Origin: Reclinomonas americana ATCC 50394
Taxonomy: Eukaryota > Jakobida > Jakobea > Jakobida
DNA: 49,486 nucleotides
Assembly (NCBI GenBank): GCA_048213135.1
Contig: PS015228.1
Location: 25,401-74,886 of the forward strand
Reading direction: 5' to 3'
The stretch's first letter is position 1. Each line of letters starts with the position of its first letter. The position numbers were made by a program, and so were the translations under genes. A model generated the notes under the pieces. It saw only the letters and a program-made list of their open reading frames with translations, had not been told where the DNA came from and did not search any database. Of the stretch, positions 12,078-22,768 are shown in pieces.

Positions 12078-12468
12078 AGTAGGTAGTACGTGTCGTCGTT
12101 ACGTTCGTTCGTTACCGTNNNNNNNNNNNNNNNNNNNNNNNNNNNNNNNNNNNNNNNNNNNNNNNNNNNNNNNNNNNNNNNNNNNNNNNNNNNNNGTAGT
12201 ACGACGACGACGAGACGTACGAGACGGAACGAGACGTAGAGAGAGAGAGAGAGAGAGAGAGAGACTATCGGGCTGGGTACTTGGCTGTTTCTTCTCCTTT
12301 TTCTCCCCTCTCTCCTCCCCATCCATTTACCTCTCTCCTGCCTTCCCCCTCTCCTTCTCCCTCCCGTCGCTCACTTATCTCACCCACCCGCAGCTTCACG
12401 AAAAGGTCACGGCAGACGACTGGCAAACCATGGAAGAGAAGCTCGAGTTCTTCCGTTCCAGCGACTGA
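5942..12468 (+). CDS. DYNC1I: Cytoplasmic dynein 1 intermediate chain, 14 exons
   Basis: This subunit links the dynein heavy chain to light chains and dynactin for minus-end transport on microtubules. Exons: 5942-6076, 7375-7855, 8647-8794, 8967-9165, 10123-10307, 10373-10445, 10516-10563, 11063-11187, 11252-11281, 11347-11478, 11537-11620, 11691-11739, 11796-11921, 12394-12468. All phases join, giving 629 residues, the usual family length. The N-terminus is a charged helix ([18 protein letters not shown]), as in the dynactin/NudE-binding coiled coil. A YDRATQTE segment matches the TQT motif that binds LC8. The C-terminal half is the family WD40 propeller, with diagnostic strings [45 protein letters not shown] and [20 protein letters not shown]. 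The start ATG has a good context (CACCATGG). The exon 13 donor (GTTGCG at 11922) is chosen by phase. Confidence 0.93.
6077..7374 (+). repeat. Dynein intron 1 with repeated blocks
   Basis: A block of about 115 bp containing GACTGGGGACGTAGGCAGAG occurs at about 6172-6290 and again at about 6548-6661. A second block with TTGCTCTTCACTC-CTGCGAGCC occurs near 6375, 6960 and, shortened, 7118. CTC and CT tracts and a 78-base gap (6760-6837) lie between. All of it is intronic. Confidence 0.7.
7856..8646 (+). other. Dynein intron 2
   Basis: CT-rich intron with GAGGGA at its start, several TCTC tracts, a CA tract near 8481 and a clean CCTTGCAG acceptor. No other feature is visible. Confidence 0.7.
9166..10122 (+). 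repeat. Dynein intron 4, (CCCTCT)n array with 330-base gap
   Basis: Hexamer arrays of CCCTCT/CCCTCTT type run from about 9598 to 9716 and 10047 to 10080, on both sides of a run of N (9717-10046). The true length of this array is unknown. Confidence 0.75.
10564..11062 (+). other. Dynein intron 7
   Basis: CT-rich intron with two TCTC tracts. Apart from the splice sites nothing recognisable is present. Confidence 0.65.
11922..12393 (+). repeat. Dynein intron 13, GA array and CG-containing short repeats with gap
   Basis: A (GA) array (12002-12075) passes into GTAGTAGG, GTCGTCG and TTCG repeats, then a gap (12119-12195), then (ACG) and GAGACG repeats and a second GA tract. The polypyrimidine acceptor at 12391-12393 is clear. 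Confidence 0.7.
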
Positions 12469-12734
12469 AGAGCACTCGAAAACGAGAGCGAAAAGCAAAC
12501 CTGCCATGAAACATCTCATTCTTCGCAAACGTCGCAATGTCCCAGAGTCTATGTGTCCGGCAGCGACTCGCGCGCGCAGTTTTGTTTCCCCACGAGAGCG
12601 CGTGTGTGTTTGAAGAGGAGTGCGTGCGTGTGTGAGTGAGTGAGAGGAGGAAGAGAGCGTGTGCGCGTGCAAGTGTGCAAAAAGAACAAACAAACAAAAG
12701 GAAAAAATACACTCCGACACGGGTGTATTGCGTC

Positions 12735-14027
12735 ATGACACACCATCGTGCGCTCAGGTACATCCACACTCACTCTCTCCCCACACACACGCGCGCTCTC
12801 TCTCCTTCTGCCACTCTTCTCTCACTCTCACACTCCTGTGTTCGATTTGTCCGACTTGCAGACTTTTGGGCGGCGGTTGTGGAGCCTCTCGCGCAGCATC
12901 CTCCCCAACCGCCCCGCAAATTGCCGTCGACGCCTCAGAGCGCTACGTCCCAAAAAGCGACGAGCTGCCCTCTCCCGCCAACACCACAATGACATCACCG
13001 CCTCTGTCCGCCAAGGCATCGTCGCAATCGAGTCGACGTCGACCGAGTGATGTCTCTGTAAATGTGGTGTATGTTCCGCCTCCGCCCGGCGCTGTGATTA
13101 CAGTGGCGCATAAAATTGAGGCGATGCAGGCGGCACTTACGACGCGCGTTGTGTTGCCTGTGCGCGAGGATCCGACGAATTTGGCGCTGGCCGATGATTG
13201 CGTGGTGAGGAGAAGAGGGGGGAGGGAGGAAGGGAGGGAGGGAGGGATGGATGGAGGAAAAGGAGAAGTCCTTCTTCTTCTTCTCTCCTCTCTGTCTATT
13301 ATTCCTCTTTCTCAATCGCCGTTTCTCGTGTTGCTTTCAGTGCTTGAATGACTCGTGCTCACCTCCTCCATAGCTCACCTTCTCGCTTCCACTGTGCTGC
13401 ATGAATCGTTTTCTCTCTCTCTTTGATCTCGGAGATATCGCCTCCTCCTGCCCAGCATGCCAATTCTGACACTGCTTCACGTCTCCAGTTGCTCTCACTC
13501 GTTGAGCGATGCCTCGCTTTCCGTGCTTGCCTGAACAGCTCGTGCTTCTGCTACATGGTTCTCGCTCTCTTTCTCTTCTTCTCGGAGACGTCGCCTCTTC
13601 GTTCCCGCTTGCGGCGCTCTCTTGCCGATTCTGACAATGTCTCCAGTTGCTCTCACTCGTTGAGCGATGCCTTGCTTTCCATGATTGGTTGAACTGCTCG
13701 TGCTCCCCTCCTGCGTGCCTTCTCGCTCTCACTCTACTTCGTGAGTTTCTCTCATGTCTTCTTCTCAGCTTGTTGCTGTCACTCTCTTCACCATGCCTTT
13801 CTGTTCTGCTCGCGATGTGTCTCACCTTCAACTCGCCTTCCTGCTCTCTCTCTCTCGTTTACTGTTGCTCTTGCTGTTCACACTCGTTTGCGCTCTTCGT
13901 TCTCGCTCTCATGTCTTTCTTCTCATCTTGTTGCTGTCACTCTCTGCTTCATGCCTCTTTGGTCTGCTCGCGATGTGTCTCACCTTCCATGAGTCGTCCC
14001 GCGCGGTGGTGCATTGCTGAGTCTCTC

Positions 14028-14076
<49 letters not shown>

Positions 14077-14812
14077 GACGACGACGGACGTACGTTACGG
14101 TACGACGACGACGTCCTCCTCCTCCCTCCCTACCTACCTTACCTTACCTTCCTTCCTCCTCCTCCCTTCCCNNNNNNNNNNNNNNNNNNNNNNNNNNNNN
14201 NNNNNNNNNNNNNNNNNNNNNNNNNNNNNNNNNNNNNNNNNNNNNNNNNNNNNNNNNNNNNNNNNNNNNNNNNNNNNNNNNNNNNNNNNNNNNNNNNNNN
14301 NNNNNNNNNNNNNNNNNNNNNNNNNNNNNNNNNNNNNNNNNNNNNNNNNNNNNNNNNNNNNNNNNNNNNNNNNNNNNNNNNNNNNNNNNNNNNNNNNNNN
14401 NNNNNNNNNNNNNNNNNNNNNNNNNNNNNNNNNNNNNNNNNNNNNNNNNNNNNNNNNNNNNNNNNNNNNNNNNNNNNNNNNNNNNNNNNNNNNNNNNNNN
14501 NNNNNNNNNNNNNNNNNNNNNNNNNNNNNNNNNNNNNNNNNNNNNNNNNNNNNNNNNNNNNNNNNNNNNNNNNNNNNNNNNNNNNNNNNNNNNNNNNNNN
14601 NNNNNNNNNNNNNNNNNNNNNNNNNNNNNNNNNNNNNNNNNNNNNNNNNNNNNNNNNNNNNNNNNNNNNNNNNNNNNNNNNNNNNNNNNCGTCGTCTCTC
14701 TCTCTCTCTCTCGTCTTCGTTCGTTCGTTCGTCGTCGTCGTCGTCGTCGTCGTCTCCTCCTACTACGTACGTCGGTCCGGTCCGGTCCGGTCGGTCGGTC
14801 GTCGTCGTCGTC

Positions 14813-14885
<73 letters not shown>

Positions 14886-15474
14886 ACTGCTTTGTGTTAT
14901 CTTTTCCTTTCCAGTTCGAGTTGATTCCGCTTGGCCCTTACTTTCGTCTCCTCCTCAGATCCCCCTCTGGGCAAACACCACCGAGGCCGAGGCCGATGCC
15001 GACACCGGCCTCTCGTCAGCCGTGCTCGCCGAGACCTTGCTCGACGACTTTGTCAACCGCAAGAGACCCACAGACAAGGTATTCCCCACCCACATCTCTC
15101 CCTTAGCTGACTCCCCTCTCACGGTATGTACGTGCAGGTGATGGTGGTCGCCGGCCGTGCCGGCAGCGGCAAGTCGACCGTGTTGCGACTGCTGAGCAAT
15201 CGACTGCGCGGGCGACCGGACACGATAGTGATGGTGGCGCCGCTCATTGGCATTCCCGACAGAAAACTGCGCACGTCGGGCGCGCTCATTCCCCACTTGC
15301 TCACCGAGGCCAATAATTTGGTGGGCGAGCGCAGGTTACAGATGTCACAGGATGAGGTGAGTTTCTGGCAAGAGAGTGAGGACGAGAGGGAGGGAGAGAA
15401 AAAAAGAGAAAGTGGGTGAGAAGGACGGAGTGCGGGGGAGGAGTGATGTGTTGAGAGAACAAAGAGAAAGACAG

Positions 15475-15530
<56 letters not shown>

Positions 15531-18500
15531 CAATCGGACTGAGGAATTGAGAGCGAGAGAGACTGGATAAAAAGGAAAGAGAATGTGAATCGCTGACTGC
15601 GCTTTCCCCCCTCCTCTCTCTCTCTCTCGCAGCTGCGGTCGATTGGCACCTTTGTGCTGATGCTGGATGGATACGACGAGTGTGGCGACTCACTTGGCAA
15701 TCTCTACGTGCTGCATCGAATGGCGGTGAGTAATTTGATGAGGGAATAATAGGATACGAAGCCGGGATCCTTCTCCTTCTTGCCATCATTCGCTGCTCGC
15801 ACTCATCTCGTCTATTCGTCTCTTGGTCCTGTATCTGGTTCCTCCTTCACTACCTCACGGACGCTTTGACACAATTCATAAACTGCTGATCTGCAACTCA
15901 CATGCACACATCTCGTCTATTTTTTTGCTTCCTATTCCTCTCCCCGGTGACCGCCATGCTAGTGTGGCTCTCATGCATTGGTTCTCTGTGCTTGTCTCTC
16001 TCCTGTCTGCTATCATTGTTTGCTGTTCTCGTCACATCGACCTGGCATTCTTGTGCTCTATGATTGTTTGCTCTCACGTCGAGCTCCGACTTCGTTCCCA
16101 CACTTTTTTGCACGCTTTCCACTCACTATGCTCACCACGCTTGCCTCTCTCACATCTCTTCACTCTTTCAGTTCTGATGTCCTTGCTCTCTCCTCCCTTC
16201 TCCCTTCCCTTCTCACTCCCTCCCCCCTTCTCCCTCCACAGCAACTCTGGCCCAACGTACTCCTCATCGTGACCGTGCGCCGCGAATGCCTGAGTCGCCT
16301 CGGCAGTTGCTGGTCGCAGTGCTTTGCGCCCGTCGACTGCACCAAGAGCATGGAGCAGCTGGCTGCCGAGCCTGTGCGCACGCTCGCCAAGTGCATGCTC
16401 CGCCTCTTTGCCAGCGACGATGTTGATATGTTTTTGGAGCAGTTGCGTGGAGGAATACACGCCTTCTTCATGTGGCCCCCCTGCTGACGATGCGCGTACA
16501 GAGTGCTCAGCGCCCGCGACGATGTCGTAGCCGACTATTGGAAAACCATCCGTCGATACATTGACAACACTGCTGGCCTGTCGGACATGGCTTCGTCGGT
16601 GTGTGTGTGCGACAGGGTAACTTTGATACGAGAGACTGTTTGTGTGTGAGAGAGGGAGAGAAACAGGGCGACGGTCCTTTGAGAGATTGCGCGCACTCAG
16701 TCTTCCATTTCCACGCAAACAGCCCATATTACTCCACATCATGGCCCTCCTCGCCGACGACATTGAGTTCTTCCACAACTCGGGACAGCGGATTACTCGC
16801 GCGCGGCTGTACGAGGCGTTTGCGAAGCGCAAGTTGAACTGGTACAAGGAGATGAACTCGGTGGGGACGTCGGCGGTGAGTGATGCGAGAAAGAGAGGGA
16901 AAGCGGGAGAGAGAAGAGGATGCGGAGTGTGTTGACGACTGTCTCGCTCTCACACTCACTGAAAGAAAGCAGTCGAATATCTTGCAGGGCACACTCCGCA
17001 CCCTCTTCTGTCTCCTACTTTCCCTCACTGCTGAAGTTCAAGAGTCCAGTTGTGACAGCAAAGCGAATGTTGAGGATTAGAACACAGCATGTCTACAGTC
17101 AGCTGCCCACATCGAGTGCGTGAGTGAGAATGGCTGCTTGCGGGGATGTGAAGCAGAGAGAGATAGAGAGAAGGAGAGGAGAGGGAAAATGCTTTGAAGT
17201 TGCCTTGCAGAGAAGGGTGAGATCATAGCATGTGCATTGGAGAGACCTCGCAGAACCGTCAGCTGTTTTATTGAGTCATTGAGAGACTGCGACGTCTGGG
17301 GAGAGTGGAAATGGGTTAATGTTCAACGCTCACCGCATTCTCAATTCACGCGCAGCACATGTGCGACCTGAAATCAGCTGCGCACCTGAATCGTCAAGTG
17401 TGGAAGTTCTGTGCGGATCTCGCCGGCGCCATGATGTGCAGCTCTCTCACACTGCTGAAGCAAGTCACGGTGTGCTCCGCCTTCCTCGTTTCTACCCCTC
17501 GTTTCTCTCACGCCGTGTGAATAGTACCGTGATCGCATGCAAGAGGACGGCACAGTCGCGCGCCAGCTGTGGTCGCGCTTCTTCGACGCTGAAGACCCAC
17601 AAAATCACCCATTTACGCGCGCTGTTGAGTGTTTACTCAGCATTCTTCCTTTCTTTTGCGGAGCGAGTTAATTGACATCACGCCGCCGCAGTCACTGCTG
17701 AGATGGTCGTGCTTGCCCAGCGAACTGCAGCGTGTCGAATTCGTGCACAAAACCGTGATGGAGTTCTTTGCTGCGCAGTCGTGGCTGATGGAGCTTCAAA
17801 TGCTGTGCAATGAGAAGCAAGATTGCGAAATCGAGGTGCGGGCGGTGTTGTTTCTTGGCGTCTCTGCTATCTGCTGACTGGCAGTGCGTGGCAGGAACGC
17901 ATCGATCAACTGCAATCGGGCATCGCTGGTCAGCTCCTGCTGTCCAAGCCGGACTCGGTGAGTGGGCATGCTTCAACTCTTTCTCTGCCTTACCCTACCT
18001 CTCCCTCGCCTGCTTTTGCTTATCTCAGTCCATTCCTTCTTCTTCTCGTTGCTTCAGCGATTGTCCTCCTACTTTTTTCTTGCTCTCCTTCTTCTCTTCT
18101 TTTTCCACTTTGGAACTAGTACTGCTTACTTGCCTGTTCAACTCATTGTCTCCCCCGTTCGCTCTTCCCCCCTTCCCCCTTCGCTCTACGCCTTGCTCTT
18201 CGCCGTTTGCTCTTACCCCTTCACACTTCCTCCCTGTCTGTTCTCCTCTCTGTGCTCTCCATTTTCCTCGACACAGTTTCATTCCTTGCTTTCTCCTTCT
18301 CTTCTCCTTCTCCTTCTCTTCTCCTTCTCCTTCTCCTTCTCTTCTCTCTTCTCCTTCTCATCTCCCTTTTCCTTTCTCCTATCTCCTCTCCCTTCTCCTT
18401 CCCTCTCCCTCTCCTTCTCCTCTCCCTCTCCTCTCCCTTCTCCTCTCCCTTCTCCTCTCCCTTCTCCTCTCCCCTCTCTTCTCCCTTCTCCTTCCCCTCT

Positions 18501-21331
18501 CCCTTCTCCTTCCTCTCTCCCTTCTCAACCTTCTCCTCTCCACCAACAGGGTCTCGAATCCGTGCTCTCGTTCGTCGCCGACCAGATCCGCACCGACGCC
18601 AGCCACCAAAAAGCGCTGTGGTTTGCCGTGCATCTCTCCCGCAACCACACCGTCGACGCCATCACCACTGTCGCCTCGAGTGCCGCCAGCGCCCTGTGCT
18701 TTGCGCAGGTGCCATTCAGCGGTCGCAACTTGAGCGGCGTCCGCCTGCACCACGCCGACTTGCGCGACGCCGTGATGCACCGCACCTTGCTGCGTGGCGC
18801 CGACCTGCGCCAAGCCAATTTGTGTCGCGCGTACTGCCGCGAGACGAGCCTTGCCGAGGCGGTGGTGACGGGCATTCGGCTACCGCGTGAGGCGTTTCGT
18901 GGTCACAACGCTCCCGTGCAGTGCGCGGTCGTCCTCCCCGATTCCGAGTTTGTCGTCACCGGCTCGGACGACAAGACGCTGCTGTTGTGGTCTCTGGAAC
19001 GGCAGTGCCAGGTGCGCAAGTATAGCGGGCACCAGGATGTTGTCACTGCCGTGGCCGTGACTCGCGATGCTCGGCGCATGGTCAGCGGCTCTCGCGACAC
19101 CACGTTGCGCGTGTGGGACGTGCAAGCGGGCGGTCAGGCGTTGCTGACGGCCAGCCTCCACCGCCACCCCGTGACGGCCGTGTGTGTGGCCGCGGACGGC
19201 GTGCACGTAATCAGTGGTGACGACAGCGGCATGCTGTGTGTGTGGACGCTAGCTGCCGGCGAAATAGTGCGACAGCTCGCCGAGAGTGGCAGCGTCGGCG
19301 CAGTGACGTGCATTGCTGCGACGGCGGATGGCACCACCGTGGTCAGCGGGCACGCCGATTCGCACTTGTTGTTGTGGTCGATGGCCACGGGAGAGCAGTT
19401 GCGGCAGCTCACGGGTCACACCGACGCTGTGCTGGCTGTGCGATTCATTCCCGCAGACACGGCTGGACAGCAGCTTTTGGTCAGTGGAAGCGCCGACTGC
19501 TCGGCACGCGTGTGGAACGTCGCCGACGGAGTCGTGTCGCGCACATTTGCACACGATGCGGCCGTCAAGAGTCTCGACGTGACGAGCGACGGCCGTATGG
19601 TGCTCACCGGCGGTGGCGGCACCGTCCGCGTGTGGTCGCTCTTCAGTGGGCGAGAGACGCAGCGGTACGGTGAGCGCGGCGATGTGGTCAATTGTGTGGC
19701 TGTGAGCCGCCGCGGCGACTTTGTGGTCTCCGGCAACGCCGACTCTCGCATGCACGTGCTCACACTGGAGCCGGAGGATGAAGTGCGGCGTGCCGACGGA
19801 CATGTCGGCGCGTTCCGCGTTGTCCACGTCACGTACGATGGAAAGCACGTGCTCACCGCGGGCGAGGTTGACGGCTCGTTGCGTGTGTGGTCGCTGGCCG
19901 GCGGTGAGCTGGTACGCCGCGTTCGCTGCGATGGACGCGCGCACTCTGTCACTCCCGACGGACAGCGCGTGTTGGTGTGTGTTGGCAGCAATGCGTCGCC
20001 ACTGACATCGCCGCATGGCCGCTCTCCGGCGTCGTCGTCGCACGCACTGCGCCTCCTCTCCGTGCAGAGTGGCGAGGAGGTGTGCCGCTGTGTGGGGCAC
20101 ACCGACATGCTGTCGTCGGCGGCCTACTGCATGGAGCGCCAGCTCATGGCCACGGTGGCCGGCAGCGATCGGCACGTGCGAGTGTGGTCAATGGTCGACG
20201 GCAGGGAGTTGTGGTACAGCGCTTCGGCGCACACGGATCGCATGCGGCAAGTCATATTCTCCGCGAACTACGCCGCCGTCGTCACCAGCAGCGATGACAA
20301 GACGGTGCGAGTGTGGTCGGTGGCCGACATGGCGCACGTCGGTGGCGGTGCGCAGCACTGTTTCAACGTGGACGCGCGAAGCCTGACCACCACGCCCAAC
20401 GGGCAGCAGTTGGCTGTCGGCGGCGTCGACGGCACCATTACGGTGTGGTCACTGGCGACGGGTGATTTGGTGTACACGCTGGAGGGTGGGCACGCGAGTG
20501 CCGTGCACTCGTTGGTGGTGTCGCCCAACGGCTTGCATTTGATTTCGGCGGCCGAGGGTGACCATCGCGCCCGCATGTGGTCGATGGCCACGGGCACGGA
20601 GGAGCGCTGCTTCCCGCTCGCCGACAATGACGACGTGAGTGCGTGTGCTGTCTCCGCTGATTCACGCATGGTGGCGCTACGTGCCTCCTCTGGTGCACTG
20701 CGCGCGTGGCCGTTGACGACGGGTGAGCCCGTGATGAGTACGCCGGGTAGATTTGTGGTGACTGATAATGGTGGTGCGGGAGGAGGAGAGTCGACGGTGG
20801 TGTTTACGGAGGATCAGCGGTTTGTGATTGATGGGGATGTGGATGGGTCGATTCGGGTGTGGGCGGTGGAGGGGCATGCCGAGGGGGCGGATGATAAGAG
20901 GTGAGTGGGGAGAGGGAGAGGGAGTGGGAGAAGGGGGGAAAAGGGGAAAGAAGGGGGATTGAAGCAAAAAGAGATAGGTTTGATAGACGACACTTCTGTT
21001 GACCGACTGTTGAACACTTTCGTTACCATCGCTCGTTTCCTTCAATGTTCTGTGTGGTGTTCAAGAGTCAGCAGAGGGAGGAAGATGTGTGGCGAGGGTA
21101 GCATGTGCGGGCAGAAAGGGAGAGAGAGCTGTACATTAGTTCAAGGACTATATTTGCACGAAGCACGTGCTGTGTTGGAGAGTGATCAAATGAGGGAGGA
21201 GTCTCTCAACAGGAGAGAGCCTGTCATAACTTGACGTTTACTTTATGTGCGCGCGCAGGCCTGGTCTGCTGGTGAGGATACTGGGCAAGTTCGTGCCGGA
21301 CTTCCATGGTTGTGTTGGCCTGACAGTATGA
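12735..21331 (+). CDS. NACHT-pentapeptide-WD40 STAND protein, 14 exons
   Basis: Exons: 12735-12757, 12862-13204, 14959-15078, 15138-15356, 15633-15725, 16242-16446, 16504-16598, 16723-16875, 17356-17469, 17525-17628, 17664-17835, 17895-17957, 18550-20900, 21259-21331. Phases join throughout (about 1375 residues). The NACHT ATPase has Walker A AGRAGSGKST (about residue 167), Walker B VLMLDGYDEC, a TVRRECL sensor-like strand and the helical GLSDMASSPILLHIMALL segment. A winged-helix-like region (VEFVHKTVMEFFAAQ) follows, then a short pentapeptide stretch (LHHADLRDAVMHRTLLRGADLRQANL, in parts, about 630-670) and 14-15 WD40 blades. Such proteins are nucleotide-dependent switches that oligomerise on ligand binding. 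The N-terminal 160 residues (Pro/Ser-rich) show no known effector domain. The last exon (to LLVRILGKFVPDF) uses the consensus donor AG/GTGAGT at 20901; if unspliced, TGA at 20902 ends the protein. Confidence 0.85.
13205..14958 (+). repeat. STAND gene intron 2 with ~157-bp degenerate repeats and gap
   Basis: Two related pairs are visible. One carries CTCTCACTCGTTGAGCGATG (near 13493 and 13650). The other carries TGTTGCTGTCACTCTCT and TGCTCGCGATGTGTCTCACC (near 13770-13828 and 13930-13986). Spacing is about 155-160 bp. Beyond lies a CT array, GTCGTC, ACGACG and GGTCC repeats, and a 518-base gap (14172-14689). Confidence 0.65.
15726..16241 (+). other. STAND gene intron 5
   Basis: Pyrimidine-rich, low in simple repeats, ending in a CCCTCCACAG acceptor. 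I see no exon inside. Confidence 0.6.
16876..17355 (+). other. STAND gene intron 8
   Basis: The exon at 17356 (HMCDLKSAAHL...) joins exon 8 in phase without an insert. A few short acceptor/donor pairs exist inside (for example around 17095-17120) and a micro-exon cannot be excluded. Confidence 0.5.
17958..18549 (+). repeat. STAND gene intron 12, CTTCTC array
   Basis: From about 18290 to 18535 the intron is a near-continuous CCTTCTC/CTCTTCTC array. The acceptor is CCAACAG at 18543-18549. Confidence 0.7.
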
Positions 21332-22768
21332 GAGAGAGTGAGAGATACAATAGACGGTAATTAATGTAGCTGTGTAGAAGAATCAGAAGTTGGAGGTGGA
21401 GACGAACATGACGGAAGCACGATGCGAGTATGATGGGTTGCGAGAGAACGCTCACTCTGTAGCAATGGGTGGAGGACGTCATCTTCGTGACTGGCGGCAA
21501 GAGGAGCTCTCTGTCAAGCAGAAGCGTCGTGGTCTCCTGTAACACTGGTGTTTGGCTCCGGTGGCATCGTCCCGAAACGGACTGGTGACAACGTGGCCGA
21601 ACTGGTGTATGGCCGTTCACCTCAGGAGCGTCGAAGCAGTGACGACACGGATCGCTTGCTGTCGAAACTTGGACAGCTGCGCTGCGCGCCATGACCATTA
21701 CATCTGGTCGGCGCATTGCGATGCCGTTGCCAGAATCAACAGACGGAAGTGACAACTCCCATGAGCAACACCATCGTCAGCGACAACCACTCAACTACAC
21801 CTGGCTTTGTTGGTTTTTCCAATGTGTTCCGACACCAACACCTCTTTCTATCATTTTCGTTTCCTAAGTGGAATTCGGCGTCAAATCCATGCCTGTCATG
21901 AGCCGTGGTTTCTCTTGNNNNNNNNNNNNNNNNNNNNNNNNNNNNNNNNNNNNNNNNNNNNNNNNNNNNNNNNNNNNNNNNNNNNNNNGAGAGAGAGAGA
22001 GAGAGAGCAGGGATGAGAGAAAGGAAGATAAGGGAGGGGCATAGTTGTGCGAGCGGAGATTGTATGGTCTACAAGCGAAGGACTCAGCGGTGACTGATGA
22101 TCAGGAGAGATGAGAGAGAGAGAGAGCGAGTGAGTGAGAGAGGGTGTGAGAGATTTACAGAGTGTAAGAGAGATAAGGGGCAGGAAGGAGAGGCACAATG
22201 GTGTGCATTCCTACTCCTCTTGTATTCTCTTGTTGGCATGTGATCAGCTCTTGCGAGAACGGAGGCATTGGACAGACGAAGAGAGACATGCGCACGCGCT
22301 CTCATTCGAAGAGAGATTCAGGGGAGAGCAGAGTGATTCGATCACGAATGAAGCGAGGGAGTGAGAGAGGGAATGGCACACTCCCACGTTCTCGCTGTGC
22401 GCCCAATGCCCTCGCGCGCGCGTGTCTCTCTCTCACTCTCTCTCGTCGTGTTTTCGTGCGTCTACTACTTCCCCCTCAGCCGCTCCCTCTGCACGAACTC
22501 ATGGAGCAGGCTCTCTCTCTCTCTCTCTCAATCAGTCTCTTCGTCCTTCAGCACGACTTATCTGTCGATCACCCCCCTCAGCTTCTCCGTCATAAACTCA
22601 CAAGCACCAGGCCTGTCTTCGATATCGCTTCGCGAAATCTCTCTCGCCCTCTCTATCTATCTCTCCTGTCAACTGCGCTATTGCAGCATCTCCTACTTCC
22701 TTCATGTACTCGCTTCATCTTATCCCTTTCTCATTCTTGTTGCTCACCATCTCTCATTCCCCTCGCAG
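21332..22768. other. Intergenic or 5' part of next gene, unresolved
   Basis: About 21390-21900 is repeat-free, and all three forward frames give plausible short peptides, such as VEDVIFVTGGK after a TGTAG acceptor, LVFGSGGIVPK, and MTITSGRRIAMPLPE at 21691. I could not join them. A 71-base gap at 21918-21988 is followed by GA tracts, and 22400-22760 is CT-rich with candidate pieces. The first exons of the next gene probably lie here. Confidence 0.35.

Noticed and set aside
13427-13998. CRISPR-like direct repeats
   Set aside because: Units are degenerate, about 157 bp, without constant short repeats and spacers, and lie in a eukaryotic intron.
20901-20904. TGA at 20902 as the definite end of the STAND protein
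   Set aside because: The site is a consensus donor (AG/GTGAGT) and the exon at 21259 joins in phase to give a further coding-like tail; it remains a possible alternative end.
21243-21755. 170-codon minus-strand frame
   Set aside because: No domain pattern, overlaps the last exon of the STAND gene, and lacks supporting splice or conservation signals.
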